From the NCBI GenBank assembly GCA_016791065.1, contig JAEUOD010000119.1, forward strand, positions 22,043 to 86,042: a stretch of 64,000 bases of DNA, read 5' to 3'. The notes beneath the pieces are model-generated. The model saw only the letters and a list, made by a program, of their open reading frames with translations, was not told the DNA's origin and did no database searches. Every line of letters starts with the position of its first letter. Position 1 is the stretch's first letter. The position numbers and the translations under genes are program-made. This document shows positions 1 to 8,330 of this stretch, in pieces. The DNA is from Dechloromonas sp. Lineage in GTDB: Bacteria; Pseudomonadota; Gammaproteobacteria; Burkholderiales; Rhodocyclaceae.

Positions 1-2
1 TG

Positions 3-149
3 GCCACGACCCTGGCCGGCTTCCTGATCACCCTTGACGGCGATGGCGGCATTGCCGGCTATCCGCTGGTCGGCTATGTTGCCGTGGCCGCCAACCTGCT
101 CGCGATGTGGTTTGCGGGGCACATCGTCATGCATGGGAAAAACGCCTGA
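3..149 (+). CDS. C-terminal fragment of an integral membrane protein (5' end outside window)
   Basis: An open frame enters from the left edge and stops at a TGA at 147-149, giving the last 48 residues. The fragment is strongly hydrophobic, with two likely membrane-spanning stretches separated by a short Asp/Gly-rich loop, and ends in a short basic tail (MHGKNA). A transporter C-terminus (for example a major facilitator-like protein) would fit, but nothing in the fragment identifies the family. The next gene starts 18 bases later on the same strand. Confidence 0.55.
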   Translation, partial: ATTLAGFLITLDGDGGIAGYPLVGYVAVAANLLAMWFAGHIVMHGKNA

Positions 150-167
150 AACCCGAATCGGCTGTCC

Positions 168-458
168 ATGAATCCATCCAAGGTTTCCCGCGAGCGCCTG
201 CAGTCGCTGACCGATCTGCCCAACATCGGCCCGGCGGCGGCAGTCGATCTACATTTGCTCGGTATCCATACGCCGGCCCAACTGCTTGGCCGTGACCCCT
301 ACCAAATGTATGAAGCGCTCTATGTCCGTACCGGTACACGCCACGATCCCTGCGTCCTCGATGTTTTCATTTCCATCACGCGCTTCATGGCTGGCGAGGC
401 GCCGAAGGCTTGGTGGAAATTTACGGCCGAACGTAAGCGAATTACAGGTCAGGCGTAA
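168..458 (+). CDS. Helix-hairpin-helix protein of the Cdd1 ('pathogenicity locus') family
   Basis: A 96-residue soluble protein. The N-terminal half carries an HhH-like element (LTDLPNIGPAAAVDLHLLGI), followed by the 'LLGRDPYQMYEALY' segment and the 'HDPCVLDVFISITRFM' segment that are typical of the small Cdd1 family. Family members are annotated as pathogenicity-locus or mitomycin-resistance proteins, but no biochemical role is established; the HhH motif suggests non-specific DNA binding. No clear Shine-Dalgarno is seen before the ATG at 168. The gene lies 8 bases before the broken AraC-type regulator and in the same direction, so the two may share a transcript. Confidence 0.75.
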   Translation: MNPSKVSRERLQSLTDLPNIGPAAAVDLHLLGIHTPAQLLGRDPYQMYEALYVRTGTRHDPCVLDVFISITRFMAGEAPKAWWKFTAERKRITGQA

Positions 459-466
459 TTTTTGCG

Positions 467-1315
467 ATGCGGCAATTTCACGTTCTGCCCGATGCCGTCC
501 TGCAGCCTTACATAGACCGCTTGTGGGGCTGGGAGAGTGCGCCGGACGAACTCGTCGCACTGCCCACGCTGCTTCCCGGTACTGGTGCCGAACTCTATTT
601 TCACTACCGCCAGCCTTTTCATATCCAAATGCCGGCAGGGGAGCCAGAAGCTTGCGCAAATGCCCACTTGCTCTGTCTGCGCAGCAAGCCGCTGCCGTTG
701 TGCGCGAGTGAAGACGTTGGATTTATTGCTGTTCGTTTTCGGGCCGGCAAACTGCATCGTTTCACCGATATTCCCGCGGGAGAATAATTCGATCGCCCGT
801 ATGCAGCCGATGACTTATGGGGAAGGGCCGGCCAAGCGGTGCGGCAAGCCGTCGCGGAGAGCGAGAGCCTGCCCGCACGCCTGCACCTGATTCAGGACTT
901 TCTGGCTAGGTGCCTGCATTCCCCTGCTGCGGATACGCTGGCCGAGCATGCGGTGTCTTTGCTTTACCGGGAGAGCGCATCGATAACCGTTGGTGCTCTG
1001 GCAAGTCGCCTGAAAATCAGCCCACGCCAGATGGAGCGACGCGTGCTTTCATTGACCGGGAAAACGCCGGCTGAACTGCGGCGTCTCGGACGCTTGCAGA
1101 AAACGCTACGAACGCTCCTGCTGGCACCAGAGTCCTGCTTGTTGGATGTTGCCCTCGCCAACGGCTACTACGACCAATCCCATTTCAGCCGTGACTGCCG
1201 CGAACTGGCGCAAGTGTCGCCCGGGCGTTTGTTGCAGGCGGCGCGCACGAAGACGCATTTTTACAATACGCCGCTCAATGCTTTCAGGAAGATGAAGCCT
1301 TTAATGTCTTATTGA
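467..1315 (+). pseudogene. AraC-family transcriptional regulator interrupted by an in-frame TAA
   Basis: Residues 1-106 match the N-terminal sensory part of DUF6597-type AraC regulators (VLPDAVLQPYIDRLWGWES, then AVRFRAGKLHRFTDIPAGE). A TAA at 785-787 then interrupts the frame, but the same frame continues without shift into DRPYAADDLWGRAGQAVRQ and a complete C-terminal HTH_18 domain (SITVGALASRLKISPRQMERR ... VALANGYYDQSHFSRDCREL). Protein similarity therefore runs straight across a single stop codon; one base change (for example CAA or GAA to TAA) would restore about 282 residues. It could be a real nonsense mutation, a sequencing error, or two separately translated pieces. The downstream monooxygenase start overlaps or abuts its end, so it was probably the local regulator. 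Confidence 0.75.
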
Positions 1316-1326
1316 AGGGCTTCAGC

Positions 1327-1638
1327 ATGTTTTTGCTATTGGTGGAAATGCGCGCCCGCTCTGCGATGGCGAGCGAGCTGGAAAATCTCCTGACTGCTTT
1401 GCTCGAAGCGGCGCGCGACGAGCCGGGTACCCTGATCTACGCGGTTCATCGGCAGCAAGAGGATGCACAGGCTTTCGTGCTCTACGAGTTGTACCGGGAT
1501 CGAGCGGCATGGGAAGTGCATTGTGCGACCGAGGCCGTGCAGCAAGCCTTGCGCCAATTTGAGAACCTGCTGATTGCGCCGCCCCGGCTTGTGTTTTGCA
1601 ATACCTTGGGCATGGCGGGGTATGTCGCAGATGATTGA
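1327..1638 (+). CDS. Antibiotic biosynthesis monooxygenase (ABM/YgiN-like) domain protein
   Basis: A 103-residue single-domain protein with the dimeric ferredoxin-like ABM pattern: an N-terminal beta strand (MFLLLVEMRAR), 'EPGTLIYAVHRQQEDAQAFVLYELYRD' and 'AWEVHCATEAVQQAL'. Related proteins are cofactor-free quinol monooxygenases or heme/quinone-binding stress proteins; which applies here cannot be told from sequence. An upstream in-frame TTG at 1312 overlaps the AraC-type reading frame; the ATG at 1327 is preferred because the beta strand begins there. It lies directly after the interrupted AraC regulator, which may have controlled it. Confidence 0.75.
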   Translation: MFLLLVEMRARSAMASELENLLTALLEAARDEPGTLIYAVHRQQEDAQAFVLYELYRDRAAWEVHCATEAVQQALRQFENLLIAPPRLVFCNTLGMAGYVADD

Positions 1639-1740
1639 GGCTGCTGAACGGGGCATTTACAAACCTCTGCGGTACGGGCTGCGCATCTTAGCAACCCTCA
1701 CTTATCATTGCATCGAATCGATTTCGGCAACAAAACTCAA

Positions 1741-2508
1741 ATGAATCAGCCCGCCTACTGGATCCTGCGCTGCGAACACCGTCTGCTTACCTTGGGCGGC
1801 GAGGCAGCGCCTTCGCTCTTCCCGGCCGGCTTCGCCGCCGATGTCGGTAACCCTGAGCGCGCGGTGCATGTCGGCGAATTCAAGGGCCTGCCCTGCCATG
1901 CGGCCGATGTGGCGCAATTTCCCGATCTTCCCGGCTGCGAAGCGGTGCCCCTGCGCGCCATCTTCCAGTTGGCGGGGCCGCAAGTCTTCATGCTGGCCGG
2001 TCGTGCCACCCAACTGCTCGACTGGCAGGCCAATCATCGCTTTTGCGGCCGCTGCGGTACGCCGACGACCATGGCTGAAGGGGAAACGGCGATGCGTTGC
2101 CCGACCTGCGGCCTGCTCGCCTATCCGCGGATTTCGCCGGCTGTGATGGTGCTGGTGCGCGATGGCGAGCGCCTGTTGCTGGCGCGCAGCCCGCATTTCA
2201 AGCCCGGCGTGTTCAGTGCCCTGGCCGGTTTTGTCGAGCCGGGTGAGACGTTGGAGCAGTGCGCCGCGCGCGAAGTGCGGGAGGAGGTCGGCATCAAGAT
2301 TGCCAACCTGCGCTATTTCGACAGCCAGCCCTGGCCGTTTCCCAATTCGCTGATGGTGGCCTTCTTTGCCGATTACGCCGGCGGCACGATTACGCCTGAT
2401 CCGGCCGAGATCGCTGAGGCGGAATGGTTTACGCCGTATGACCTGCCTATCCTGCCCGATCCGATCAGCATCTCGCGGCGGCTGATCGACGCCGCGCTCG
2501 GGCGTTAA
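1741..2508 (+). CDS. nudC: NAD(+) diphosphatase / RNA deNADding Nudix hydrolase NudC
   Basis: Hydrolyses NAD(H) to NMN(H) and AMP and removes NAD caps from RNA in characterised homologues. The 255-residue protein has the expected layout: an N-terminal domain, a zinc ribbon with Cys102, Cys105, Cys120 and Cys123 (CGRCG...CPTCG), then a Nudix box starting at Gly163 (GFVEPGE ... REVREEVGI), followed by the NudC signature SQPWPFPNSLM. The ATG at 1741 is chosen over an upstream in-frame TTG at 1708 because the homologous region starts there. The stop codon overlaps by 4 bases the stop of the convergent arsC-like gene. Confidence 0.93.
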   Translation: MNQPAYWILRCEHRLLTLGGEAAPSLFPAGFAADVGNPERAVHVGEFKGLPCHAADVAQFPDLPGCEAVPLRAIFQLAGPQVFMLAGRATQLLDWQANHRFCGRCGTPTTMAEGETAMRCPTCGLLAYPRISPAVMVLVRDGERLLLARSPHFKPGVFSALAGFVEPGETLEQCAAREVREEVGIKIANLRYFDSQPWPFPNSLMVAFFADYAGGTITPDPAEIAEAEWFTPYDLPILPDPISISRRLIDAALGR

Positions 2509-2855
2509 AGGACTTCCAGAACCTTTTCTGGCGGCCGGCCGATGGCGGCGCGTTCGCCGTGGATGACGATCGGGCGTTCGATCAGGCGTGGGTGTTCTGC
2601 CATGGCCGCGATCAGCGCGTCCTGCGACAGGCTCTTGTCGTCGAGGCCAAGCGCCTTGTATTCATCCTCGCCCTTGCGCATCAGGGCGCGCGCATCGCTC
2701 AGGCCTAGTTTGCCGAGCACGGCCTTGATTTCGGCAACGGATGGCGGCTGCTCAAGGTAAAGGACGACTTGCGGCTCGATACCGCGCGCCTTGAGCAAGG
2801 CAAGCGTGTCGCGCGATTTCGAGCAGCGGGGGTTGTGGTAGATGCAGATGGTCAT
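2505..2855 (-). CDS. arsC: ArsC-family (thioredoxin-fold) arsenate reductase-like protein
   Basis: A 116-residue glutaredoxin-type ArsC protein: the catalytic motif HNPRCSKSRDTL places the active Cys at residue 11, and conserved elements include 'LYLEQPP', 'LMRKGEDEYKALGLDD' and 'ERPIVIHGERAAIGRPPEKVLEVL'. The family uses glutathione/glutaredoxin to reduce arsenate, although YfgD-type members without an ars operon often have no proven arsenate role. There is no arsR, arsB or acr3 nearby, so the function is inferred only from family. The start MTICIYHNP at 2855 is preferred over upstream in-frame starts because the thioredoxin strand begins there. Confidence 0.85.
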   Translation of the reverse strand: MTICIYHNPRCSKSRDTLALLKARGIEPQVVLYLEQPPSVAEIKAVLGKLGLSDARALMRKGEDEYKALGLDDKSLSQDALIAAMAEHPRLIERPIVIHGERAAIGRPPEKVLEVL

Positions 2856-2910
2856 CGGAAGCATTCGATAGGCTTGAAGGGGAAACGCATTGTCGCGCGC
2901 ACCGGCCAAA

Positions 2911-2940
2911 GAAAGAAGGCCGGTCACCCGGCCTTTATTT
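2911..2940 (-). terminator. Rho-independent terminator after the Nif11-like gene
   Basis: Perfect 8-bp arms AAGGCCGG (2916-2923) and CCGGCCTT (2928-2935) with a TCAC loop. On the minus strand the stem is followed by a T-rich run (CTTTCTTT), and on the plus strand by TATTTT, so it may act in both directions. It lies between the Nif11-like gene and arsC. Confidence 0.75.
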
Positions 2941-2963
2941 TCCAGCCCGTAAGCGGATCTGAC

Positions 2964-3182
2964 TCAAACGCGCAGCAGGGCCTTGACCAGGCGTTCCGAC
3001 AGCTGGTCTTCCGTGAACTGCGGCTCGTTGGGCGGGTAGAGCGAGTTTTCCTCGATGGTGAAACCGTTCTCCTGGGCCAGGGCGCGCAGTTCCTTGATCT
3101 TCTGGCAAGCCAGCAATTGTTCCCGCAGGGCAGGTTCGGCACGGGCCTTATCGGAAAAAGCCTTGATGGGGGCAATCGACAT
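2964..3182 (-). CDS. Nif11-like leader-peptide family protein
   Basis: A 72-residue protein matching the Nif11 domain: 'AFSDKARAEPALREQLLACQ' followed by 'ELRALAQENGFTIEENSL'. Nif11 domains occur as small proteins linked to nitrogen fixation and as leader regions of nitrile-hydratase-like or Nif11-type natural-product precursors. No Gly-Gly cleavage site, cysteine-rich core or modification enzyme is present, so a leader-peptide role is unlikely; it resembles the stand-alone form. A strong Shine-Dalgarno (GAAGGAGA) precedes the ATG at 3182. It follows the DUF6156-like gene by 41 bases on the same strand and is closed by a hairpin terminator. Confidence 0.75.
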   Translation of the reverse strand: MSIAPIKAFSDKARAEPALREQLLACQKIKELRALAQENGFTIEENSLYPPNEPQFTEDQLSERLVKALLRV

Positions 3183-3223
3183 CTAAATCTCCTTCGTTCA
3201 GGTTTGTTGCAAAAACGGGTGGG

Positions 3224-3505
3224 TCAGGCGGGGTAATCGACCTCGGCCGGTTCGTCACCGCCATCGTCGATGATGGCTTGCGCGAGGCGGCCATCCGGGT
3301 GGTAACGGTAGTCGTGGCGGAACTCGGTCTCGCCATAAACAATCTTCTCGCAGCGCAGCAGTTGCCCTTCGGCATTGAAGCTGCCGCTGAAATAGGTATT
3401 GCGGTTGCGCATGTCGCTTTCAGCCAGTTCGCCGACCAGCTTGAGCGGCAGGCGAACCCCGCTATAGCTGGTGAAGTAGCGCTGGGTGGTCACGGTTTCA
3501 GGCAT
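3224..3505 (-). CDS. Small conserved protein, DUF6156-like
   Basis: A 93-residue soluble protein with 'QRYFTSYSGVRLPLKLVGELAE', 'RNRNTYFSGSFNAEGQLLRCEKIVYGE' and 'HDYRYHPDGRLAQAII'. The alternation of 'YFxxYSG' and 'G.L..CEK..YGE...Y.Y...G' looks like a beta-rich fold with YD/MORN-like hairpins, and it resembles proteins assigned to DUF6156; that assignment is from memory. No function is known. It is the first gene of a two-gene unit with the Nif11-like protein; co-occurrence of the two families would be worth testing. Confidence 0.65.
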   Translation of the reverse strand: MPETVTTQRYFTSYSGVRLPLKLVGELAESDMRNRNTYFSGSFNAEGQLLRCEKIVYGETEFRHDYRYHPDGRLAQAIIDDGGDEPAEVDYPA

Positions 3506-3681
3506 TGCGTCCTCGGTGTTGATACAGTGGGCGCCCCGATGCGATGTCGACTTTGCGACATGAAATGCACGCTTCGAGGGCTTTCGGTACTTAAAAGCAA
3601 TTCCGGGGCCAAAGCTGTTTCCGGCGCTTAAAACCGCACCAGTTGGCCGTCTTCGGGCAAAATATGCCCAGGAGGTAAGGC

Positions 3682-5010
3682 ATGGTCACGAAAACACTGG
3701 TCGACAAATTGCGTTCGATGATGGCGCCGCCCAAGGCGCGCGCCGGCCTGACGACAAGAGGCCTCGAACAATTGCGGGTGCAGCTGCGCGAATGTGCCGA
3801 AGGGCAGGGCGGTGAGGTGTCGGCCCGAGCCCGGGCCGCCCGCCTGGCCGAAACCTATTTGCGCCTCAACGACGAGGGGCGGCAGCATTTCCTCAAGCTG
3901 ATCGCCCAGGAATTCGGCCCCGACCCCGCCGCCGTGGCGACGGCGCACGCCGCCTATCAGGCTGCTGTCGGCACGCCGGAGCAATGGAAGGCCGAGGCGG
4001 CTTTGCGCGGTGCCATGCGTTCGGCACGCATCCGCATCCTGACGCAGTTCAACGCCATCCCGCAGGGCGTCAAGTTCCTCGTTGATCTGCGCGCCGACCT
4101 GCTGCGCTACCTCGAAAATGACCGCGAACTGGCGGTGCTCGACCGCGAACTCGAGTCGCGCCTGAGCGCCTGGTTCGACGTCGGTTTCCTCGAACTCCAG
4201 CGCCTGACCTGGAATTCACCGGCCGCGCTGCTTGAAAAGTTGATCGAATACGAAGCCGTCCATGAAATCCGCTCCTGGGCCGACCTCAAGAACCGCCTCG
4301 ACTCCGACCGGCGCCTCTACGCCTTTTTCCACCCGCGCATGCCGGCCGAGCCGCTGATCTTCGTCGAAGTCGCGCTCACCGACGACCTGGCCGGCAACGT
4401 CCAGGCCCTGCTCGACGAACATGCCCCGGTTTTCGACCACCGCAAGGCCGACACCGCCATCTTCTATTCCATCTCCAACACCCAGGTCGGCCTGCGCGGC
4501 GTTTCCTTCGGCAATTTCCTGCTCAAACGCGTGATCGATGACCTGCGCCGCGACTTCCCACGGCTCGACAAATTCGCCACTCTCTCGCCCATGCCCGGCC
4601 TGGCAGCCTGGGTGCGCAAGAACCCGCAGGTGCTGGCCGAAGCTGGCATAGAGTTGCCGTTCGAACTCCTCTCCACCGCAAGCTGGGCCGACGACAAGCA
4701 GCAGGCCCGCGCCCTGCGCGAACCACTCCTGCGCCTCGGCGCCCGCTACCTGGCAACCGCCAAGCAGAAAGGCGGCGACATCGGCCCACCGTTTGACCCC
4801 GTTTCCCGCTTCCACCTCGGCAACGGTGCACGCATCGAGCGCCTGAACTACCTCGGCGACAGTTCGGCCAAGGGATTCCGACAGTCCTTCGGGCTCATGG
4901 TCAACTATCGCTACCTGCTGGAAGAGCTTGAAGACAATCTAGAAGCCTTCGCCAGCAGCGGCAAGATCGCCATGGTGCCGGCCATCCGGCGGTTGGCCAA
5001 GACTGCGTGA
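3682..5010 (+). CDS. Malonyl-CoA decarboxylase
   Basis: Converts malonyl-CoA to acetyl-CoA and CO2. The 442-residue protein has the family layout: a helical N-terminal domain (about 1-140) and a GNAT-like catalytic domain carrying the hallmark segments beginning at His217 (HPRMPAEPLIFVEVAL) and at Ser263 (SISNTQVGLRGVSFGNFLLKR). Length and motifs are normal. The start is supported by AGGAGG a few bases upstream of the ATG at 3682. It stands alone here, with no malonyl-CoA synthetase or dicarboxylate carrier beside it, so its substrate supply (malonate catabolism or control of malonyl-CoA level) cannot be decided from context. Confidence 0.93.
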   Translation: MVTKTLVDKLRSMMAPPKARAGLTTRGLEQLRVQLRECAEGQGGEVSARARAARLAETYLRLNDEGRQHFLKLIAQEFGPDPAAVATAHAAYQAAVGTPEQWKAEAALRGAMRSARIRILTQFNAIPQGVKFLVDLRADLLRYLENDRELAVLDRELESRLSAWFDVGFLELQRLTWNSPAALLEKLIEYEAVHEIRSWADLKNRLDSDRRLYAFFHPRMPAEPLIFVEVALTDDLAGNVQALLDEHAPVFDHRKADTAIFYSISNTQVGLRGVSFGNFLLKRVIDDLRRDFPRLDKFATLSPMPGLAAWVRKNPQVLAEAGIELPFELLSTASWADDKQQARALREPLLRLGARYLATAKQKGGDIGPPFDPVSRFHLGNGARIERLNYLGDSSAKGFRQSFGLMVNYRYLLEELEDNLEAFASSGKIAMVPAIRRLAKTA

Positions 5011-5035
5011 TTGCTTGCTCGGAGGCGTTGGCCGA

Positions 5036-5446
5036 TCAGGGGTGTCGGCGGCGAGGCTCCAGATCAAGGCGGTGATGGCGGTCGAGTTCGTCGACGATTT
5101 CCAGCGTTCTGCCCCCATTGCCAAGTTTCATGCTGCGAATGAAGACATCCTGTACGTCTTCTTCCAACTCCGGCAAGTACTGCGTTTCGTAGATGCGGCG
5201 CAGCCAGATTTCCCGGTCACTCTTCACGTCGATGGCGGCGATATAACCACCTTCCTGCGGCAGTCCCCGGGCGCGCGTGGCTAGCACGACCGTGTAGCGG
5301 ATGCCGGCCACGGTGACCGGTCGGACCTCGGGCGGCGCCACGCGTTTGGCGGCCGGTAAGCCGGCGGCTGAGAGTTGTGGCGTACCGAGCAGTAGCATCA
5401 GTAAGCAGATTGGCAAGGTGCGCAGGGCAGACTTAAAGGCACGCAT
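5036..5446 (-). CDS. Secreted/periplasmic protein of unknown function
   Basis: A 136-residue protein with a clear signal peptide (basic MRAFKSALR, then a Leu-rich core ending at LSAAG, predicted cleavage near residue 28). The mature part contains 'VAGIRYTVVLATRARGLPQEGGYIAAIDVKSDREIWLRRIY' and 'DVQDVFIRSMKLGNGGRTLEIVDE', a beta-rich pattern reminiscent of repeat-type quinoprotein strands, but too short for a propeller. No family is recognised. Its ATG overlaps the stop codon of a 37-codon reading frame directly upstream (TGATG), suggesting translational coupling. Confidence 0.7.
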   Translation of the reverse strand: MRAFKSALRTLPICLLMLLLGTPQLSAAGLPAAKRVAPPEVRPVTVAGIRYTVVLATRARGLPQEGGYIAAIDVKSDREIWLRRIYETQYLPELEEDVQDVFIRSMKLGNGGRTLEIVDELDRHHRLDLEPRRRHP

Positions 5447-5559
5447 CAGTCTTTGCCAGACTTTACGCCATGGGTGAGCGGATCGACCGCAAAGCGGCGG
5501 TTTTGTTCGTCGATGACGCTAAGCTTGCCGTGTGGGCCGGATCGGAGTTTTTTGATCAA
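5446..5559 (-). CDS. Candidate small protein (37 aa) translationally coupled to the secreted protein
   Basis: Between frdB and the secreted-protein gene the minus strand is open for a peptide with protein-like composition: MIKKLRSGPHGKL, VIDEQNRRFAVDP, LTHGVKSGKD. The only canonical start in this frame is a TTG at 5559; a CTG further upstream overlaps the frdB stop. Its TGA overlaps the next gene's ATG as TGATG, the usual sign of coupling. No signal peptide and no recognised family. No strong Shine-Dalgarno is visible before the TTG, so the start, and the gene itself, remain uncertain. Confidence 0.4.
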   Translation of the reverse strand: MIKKLRSGPHGKLSVIDEQNRRFAVDPLTHGVKSGKD

Positions 5560-5591
5560 TTTAAGTGGGCTGAGTGAATTGAAAGATTTAG

Positions 5592-6353
5592 TCAGCTACT
5601 GAACCCAATCACCGCCATCTTGCGCCGCAGATAGGCAATCTGCGTCTGCAGCGGCAACTGCTTGGGGCAAACGTCGTGGCAGCCGAGCAGGGACATGCAG
5701 CCGAATACACCATCGTCGTCGCCGATCAGTTCGTAGAAATCATCGTCGCTGCGCTGGTCGCGCGGGTCGAGGCGGAAGCGGGCGATCTTGTTGAGGCCGA
5801 TGGCACCGACGAAGTCTTCTCGCATCTGCGCCGTGCCGCAGCCGGCGATGCAGCAGCCGCATTCGATGCAGCGGTCGAGTTCGTAGATGGCTTCGGCCAG
5901 ATCGGGGTCCATCGGGGTTTCCAGTGTGTCGATGGCAACCGGGGTGGCGTCGTGAATCCAGGTCTGCAGGCGTTCGGCGGTGCCGCGCATCCATTTGCCG
6001 GTATTGACCGAGAGGTCGCCGATCAACTCGAAGAAGGGCAGCGGGGCGAGGGTGATGGTGGTGCCGAGGTCGCGCGTTAACGTGCGGCAGGCGAGGCCGG
6101 GGCGTCCGTCGATGAGCATGGCGCAGCTGCCGCAGATGCCGGCGCGGCAGACGAAATCGAACTGCACCGAGGGGTCTTGCGCGGCGCGGATTTCGTTGAG
6201 CGCGATGAACAGCGTCATGCCTTCGGCTTCCTCGATTTCGTAGGGCTGCAGGTGCGGCACGCTGGCCGGGTCGGCCGGGTTGTGGCGCAGAACCTGAATG
6301 CACAGGCGGCGGGGCGGCAGCGTCCCGGTCTTGCGGTGGAGGATGCTGATCAT
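5592..6353 (-). CDS. frdB: Fumarate reductase / succinate dehydrogenase iron-sulfur subunit
   Basis: Carries electrons between the heme b subunit and the FAD subunit of complex II. The 253-residue protein has the N-terminal [2Fe-2S] motif (CRAGICGSC ... C), then [11 protein letters not shown] and [18 protein letters not shown] for the [4Fe-4S] and [3Fe-4S] clusters. The third motif resembles the Wolinella/epsilon-type enzyme rather than the E. coli SdhB. The start codon overlaps the frdA stop by 4 bases (ATGA). Order frdC-frdA-frdB, as in Wolinella, indicates one operon transcribed leftward. Confidence 0.92.
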   Translation of the reverse strand: MISILHRKTGTLPPRRLCIQVLRHNPADPASVPHLQPYEIEEAEGMTLFIALNEIRAAQDPSVQFDFVCRAGICGSCAMLIDGRPGLACRTLTRDLGTTITLAPLPFFELIGDLSVNTGKWMRGTAERLQTWIHDATPVAIDTLETPMDPDLAEAIYELDRCIECGCCIAGCGTAQMREDFVGAIGLNKIARFRLDPRDQRSDDDFYELIGDDDGVFGCMSLLGCHDVCPKQLPLQTQIAYLRRKMAVIGFSS

Positions 6354-8329
6354 GCGGTTTCTTCCAGGCGGGCGTTGGGGCCGCGCAGGTGGGGCGGGAG
6401 CAGGTGGCGGAAGGGCATCAGGGCCTGCTGCACGGCGTTGCGGTCGGCGTCAGCGAGGCGGGCACGGATCTGTTCGATTTCGGTCTGGCGGCGTGCCGTT
6501 TCGGGATGTTCGATGGCGTCGCGCGCACCATAGCCGCGCCAGCCGGGCGGCAGTTCCATGCGGCGGACGTCGAGCGCTTCGTATTCCAGCGTCGGTACGC
6601 GTTGTTCCGGATCGCGCCAGTAGGCGAGGGTACGCTTGAGCCATTGGGCATCGTCGCGGCGCGGGTAATCGTCGCGGAAGTGGGCGCCGCGGCTTTCGGT
6701 GCGCTGCAGCGCGCCGTGGGCGACGCAGAGGGCCAGCTTGAGCATCTTCTGGACGCGCCAGGCGGTGGTCAGCTCCGGGTTGGCGCCGGGGCTTGAGCTG
6801 CGCAGGCCGATTTGCCAGCTGCGCAGGAGCAGGGTTTTGAGTTCCTCGACGGCCGCGCCCAGGGCTTCGCCGTTGCGCACGATGCCGACGTTCTCGCTCA
6901 TGATCGTCTGCATGCGCTGCAGCAGGGCGCTGGCGCTTTCCGTGCCCCGGCTGGCGGCGAGGTCGGCGAAGCGGGCGCTTTCGTGTTCCCAGCAATCGCG
7001 GACGAGGGCGGTCGATACGTGCATGTCGCCTTCCGGCGTCGCACAGAAATCGGCGATCGCCTCGCCGACGATCATGCCGGCGACGACGGTTTCCGCCACC
7101 GAGTTGCCGCCCAGGCGGTTGAAGCCGTGCAGGTCCCAGCAGGCTGCCTCGCCGCAAGCGAACAGGCCACGCAGGCCATAGGCTGCGCCGTGGGCGTCGG
7201 TGCGAATGCCGCCCATCGAGTAATGCTGTGCCGGGCGTACCGGTATCCAATGCCTGGCCGGGTCGATGCCGAGGAAGTGCTGGCAGATTTCCTTCACTTC
7301 GCGCAGCTTGCCGTTGATGTGGGCCTCGCCGAGCAGGGTGATGTCGAGCCAGAGATGCTCGCCGAAGCGGTTGCTGGCGCCCTTGCCGCTGCGGATGTGG
7401 GCTTCCATGCGGCGGGAAACCACGTCGCGCGAGGCGAGTTCCTTCTTCTCCGGTTCGTAGTCGGGCATGAAGCGGTGGCCGTCGACGTCGCGCAGCAGGC
7501 CGCCATCGCCGCGACAGCCTTCGGTGACCAGGATGCCGGCCGGGAAGATGGCGGTCGGGTGAAACTGCACGGCCTCCATGTTGGCGAGCGGCACGACGCC
7601 GGTTTCGAGAGCGATGGCGGCGCCGATGCCTTCGTTGATTACGGCATTGGTCGTAGCGCGGTAGATGCGTCCGAAACCGCCGGTGGCGATGCAGGTGGCG
7701 CGGGCGACGTAGGCGAGCAGCTTGCCGTTGGCGAGGTTGCGGACGATGGCACCGTAGCAGCGCACGCCGTCGTGGATCAACGAAACGGCTTCCATGCGTT
7801 CATGCACCGGGATGTTTTCGGCCACGGTCTGATCGCTGACGGCGTAGAGCATGGCATGGCCGGTGCCGTCGGAGACGTAGCAGGTCCGCCATTTCTTGGT
7901 GCCGCCGAAGTCGCGGGCGGCGATCAGGCCGTGGGCGGCTTGCGGTTCGTCGAGCGTGACGCGCTGGCTGTCGATGATGACCTCGTGCGGGCCGGCCTCG
8001 ACGCGGTTCCAGGGCACGCCCCAGGCGGCCAGTTCGCGCACGGCCTTGGGCGCGGTGTGGACGAACATGCGGGCGACTTCCTGGTCGGCACCCCAGTCGC
8101 TGCCGCGCACGGTGTCCTCGAAATGCACGTCCTCGTTGTCGCCGGCCCCTTTGGCAGTGTTGCCCAGGCTGGCCTGCATGCCGCCCTGCGCGGCGGCTGA
8201 GTGCGAACGCTTGGGTGGCACCAAGCTGAGGATGAGCACTTTCTGGCCGCGCTTGCGGGCGGCAAGCGCGGCGCGCAGGCCGGCCAGTCCGCCGCCGATG
8301 ACGAGGACGTCGGTATGGATGACTTCCAT
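6350..8329 (-). CDS. frdA: Fumarate reductase / succinate dehydrogenase flavoprotein subunit
   Basis: Catalytic 659-residue subunit that interconverts fumarate and succinate. It has the FAD-binding Rossmann motif at the N-terminus ([17 protein letters not shown]) and the covalent-flavin histidine context [14 protein letters not shown]. Substrate-site segments are also visible, such as '[27 protein letters not shown]' in two parts and '[34 protein letters not shown]' in parts. The ATG at 8329 is chosen because the Rossmann strand follows at once; longer in-frame extensions run into frdC. It is separated from frdC by a single base and overlaps frdB by 4, so the three are co-translated. Confidence 0.93.
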   Translation of the reverse strand: MEVIHTDVLVIGGGLAGLRAALAARKRGQKVLILSLVPPKRSHSAAAQGGMQASLGNTAKGAGDNEDVHFEDTVRGSDWGADQEVARMFVHTAPKAVRELAAWGVPWNRVEAGPHEVIIDSQRVTLDEPQAAHGLIAARDFGGTKKWRTCYVSDGTGHAMLYAVSDQTVAENIPVHERMEAVSLIHDGVRCYGAIVRNLANGKLLAYVARATCIATGGFGRIYRATTNAVINEGIGAAIALETGVVPLANMEAVQFHPTAIFPAGILVTEGCRGDGGLLRDVDGHRFMPDYEPEKKELASRDVVSRRMEAHIRSGKGASNRFGEHLWLDITLLGEAHINGKLREVKEICQHFLGIDPARHWIPVRPAQHYSMGGIRTDAHGAAYGLRGLFACGEAACWDLHGFNRLGGNSVAETVVAGMIVGEAIADFCATPEGDMHVSTALVRDCWEHESARFADLAASRGTESASALLQRMQTIMSENVGIVRNGEALGAAVEELKTLLLRSWQIGLRSSSPGANPELTTAWRVQKMLKLALCVAHGALQRTESRGAHFRDDYPRRDDAQWLKRTLAYWRDPEQRVPTLEYEALDVRRMELPPGWRGYGARDAIEHPETARRQTEIEQIRARLADADRNAVQQALMPFRHLLPPHLRGPNARLEETA

Positions 8330-8330
8330 C

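Noticed and set aside
6812-8200. Long plus-strand open frame opposite frdA
   Set aside because: High-GC mirror of the frdA codons; composition is Gly/Ala/Asp/Val-rich without motifs, and frdA is certain.
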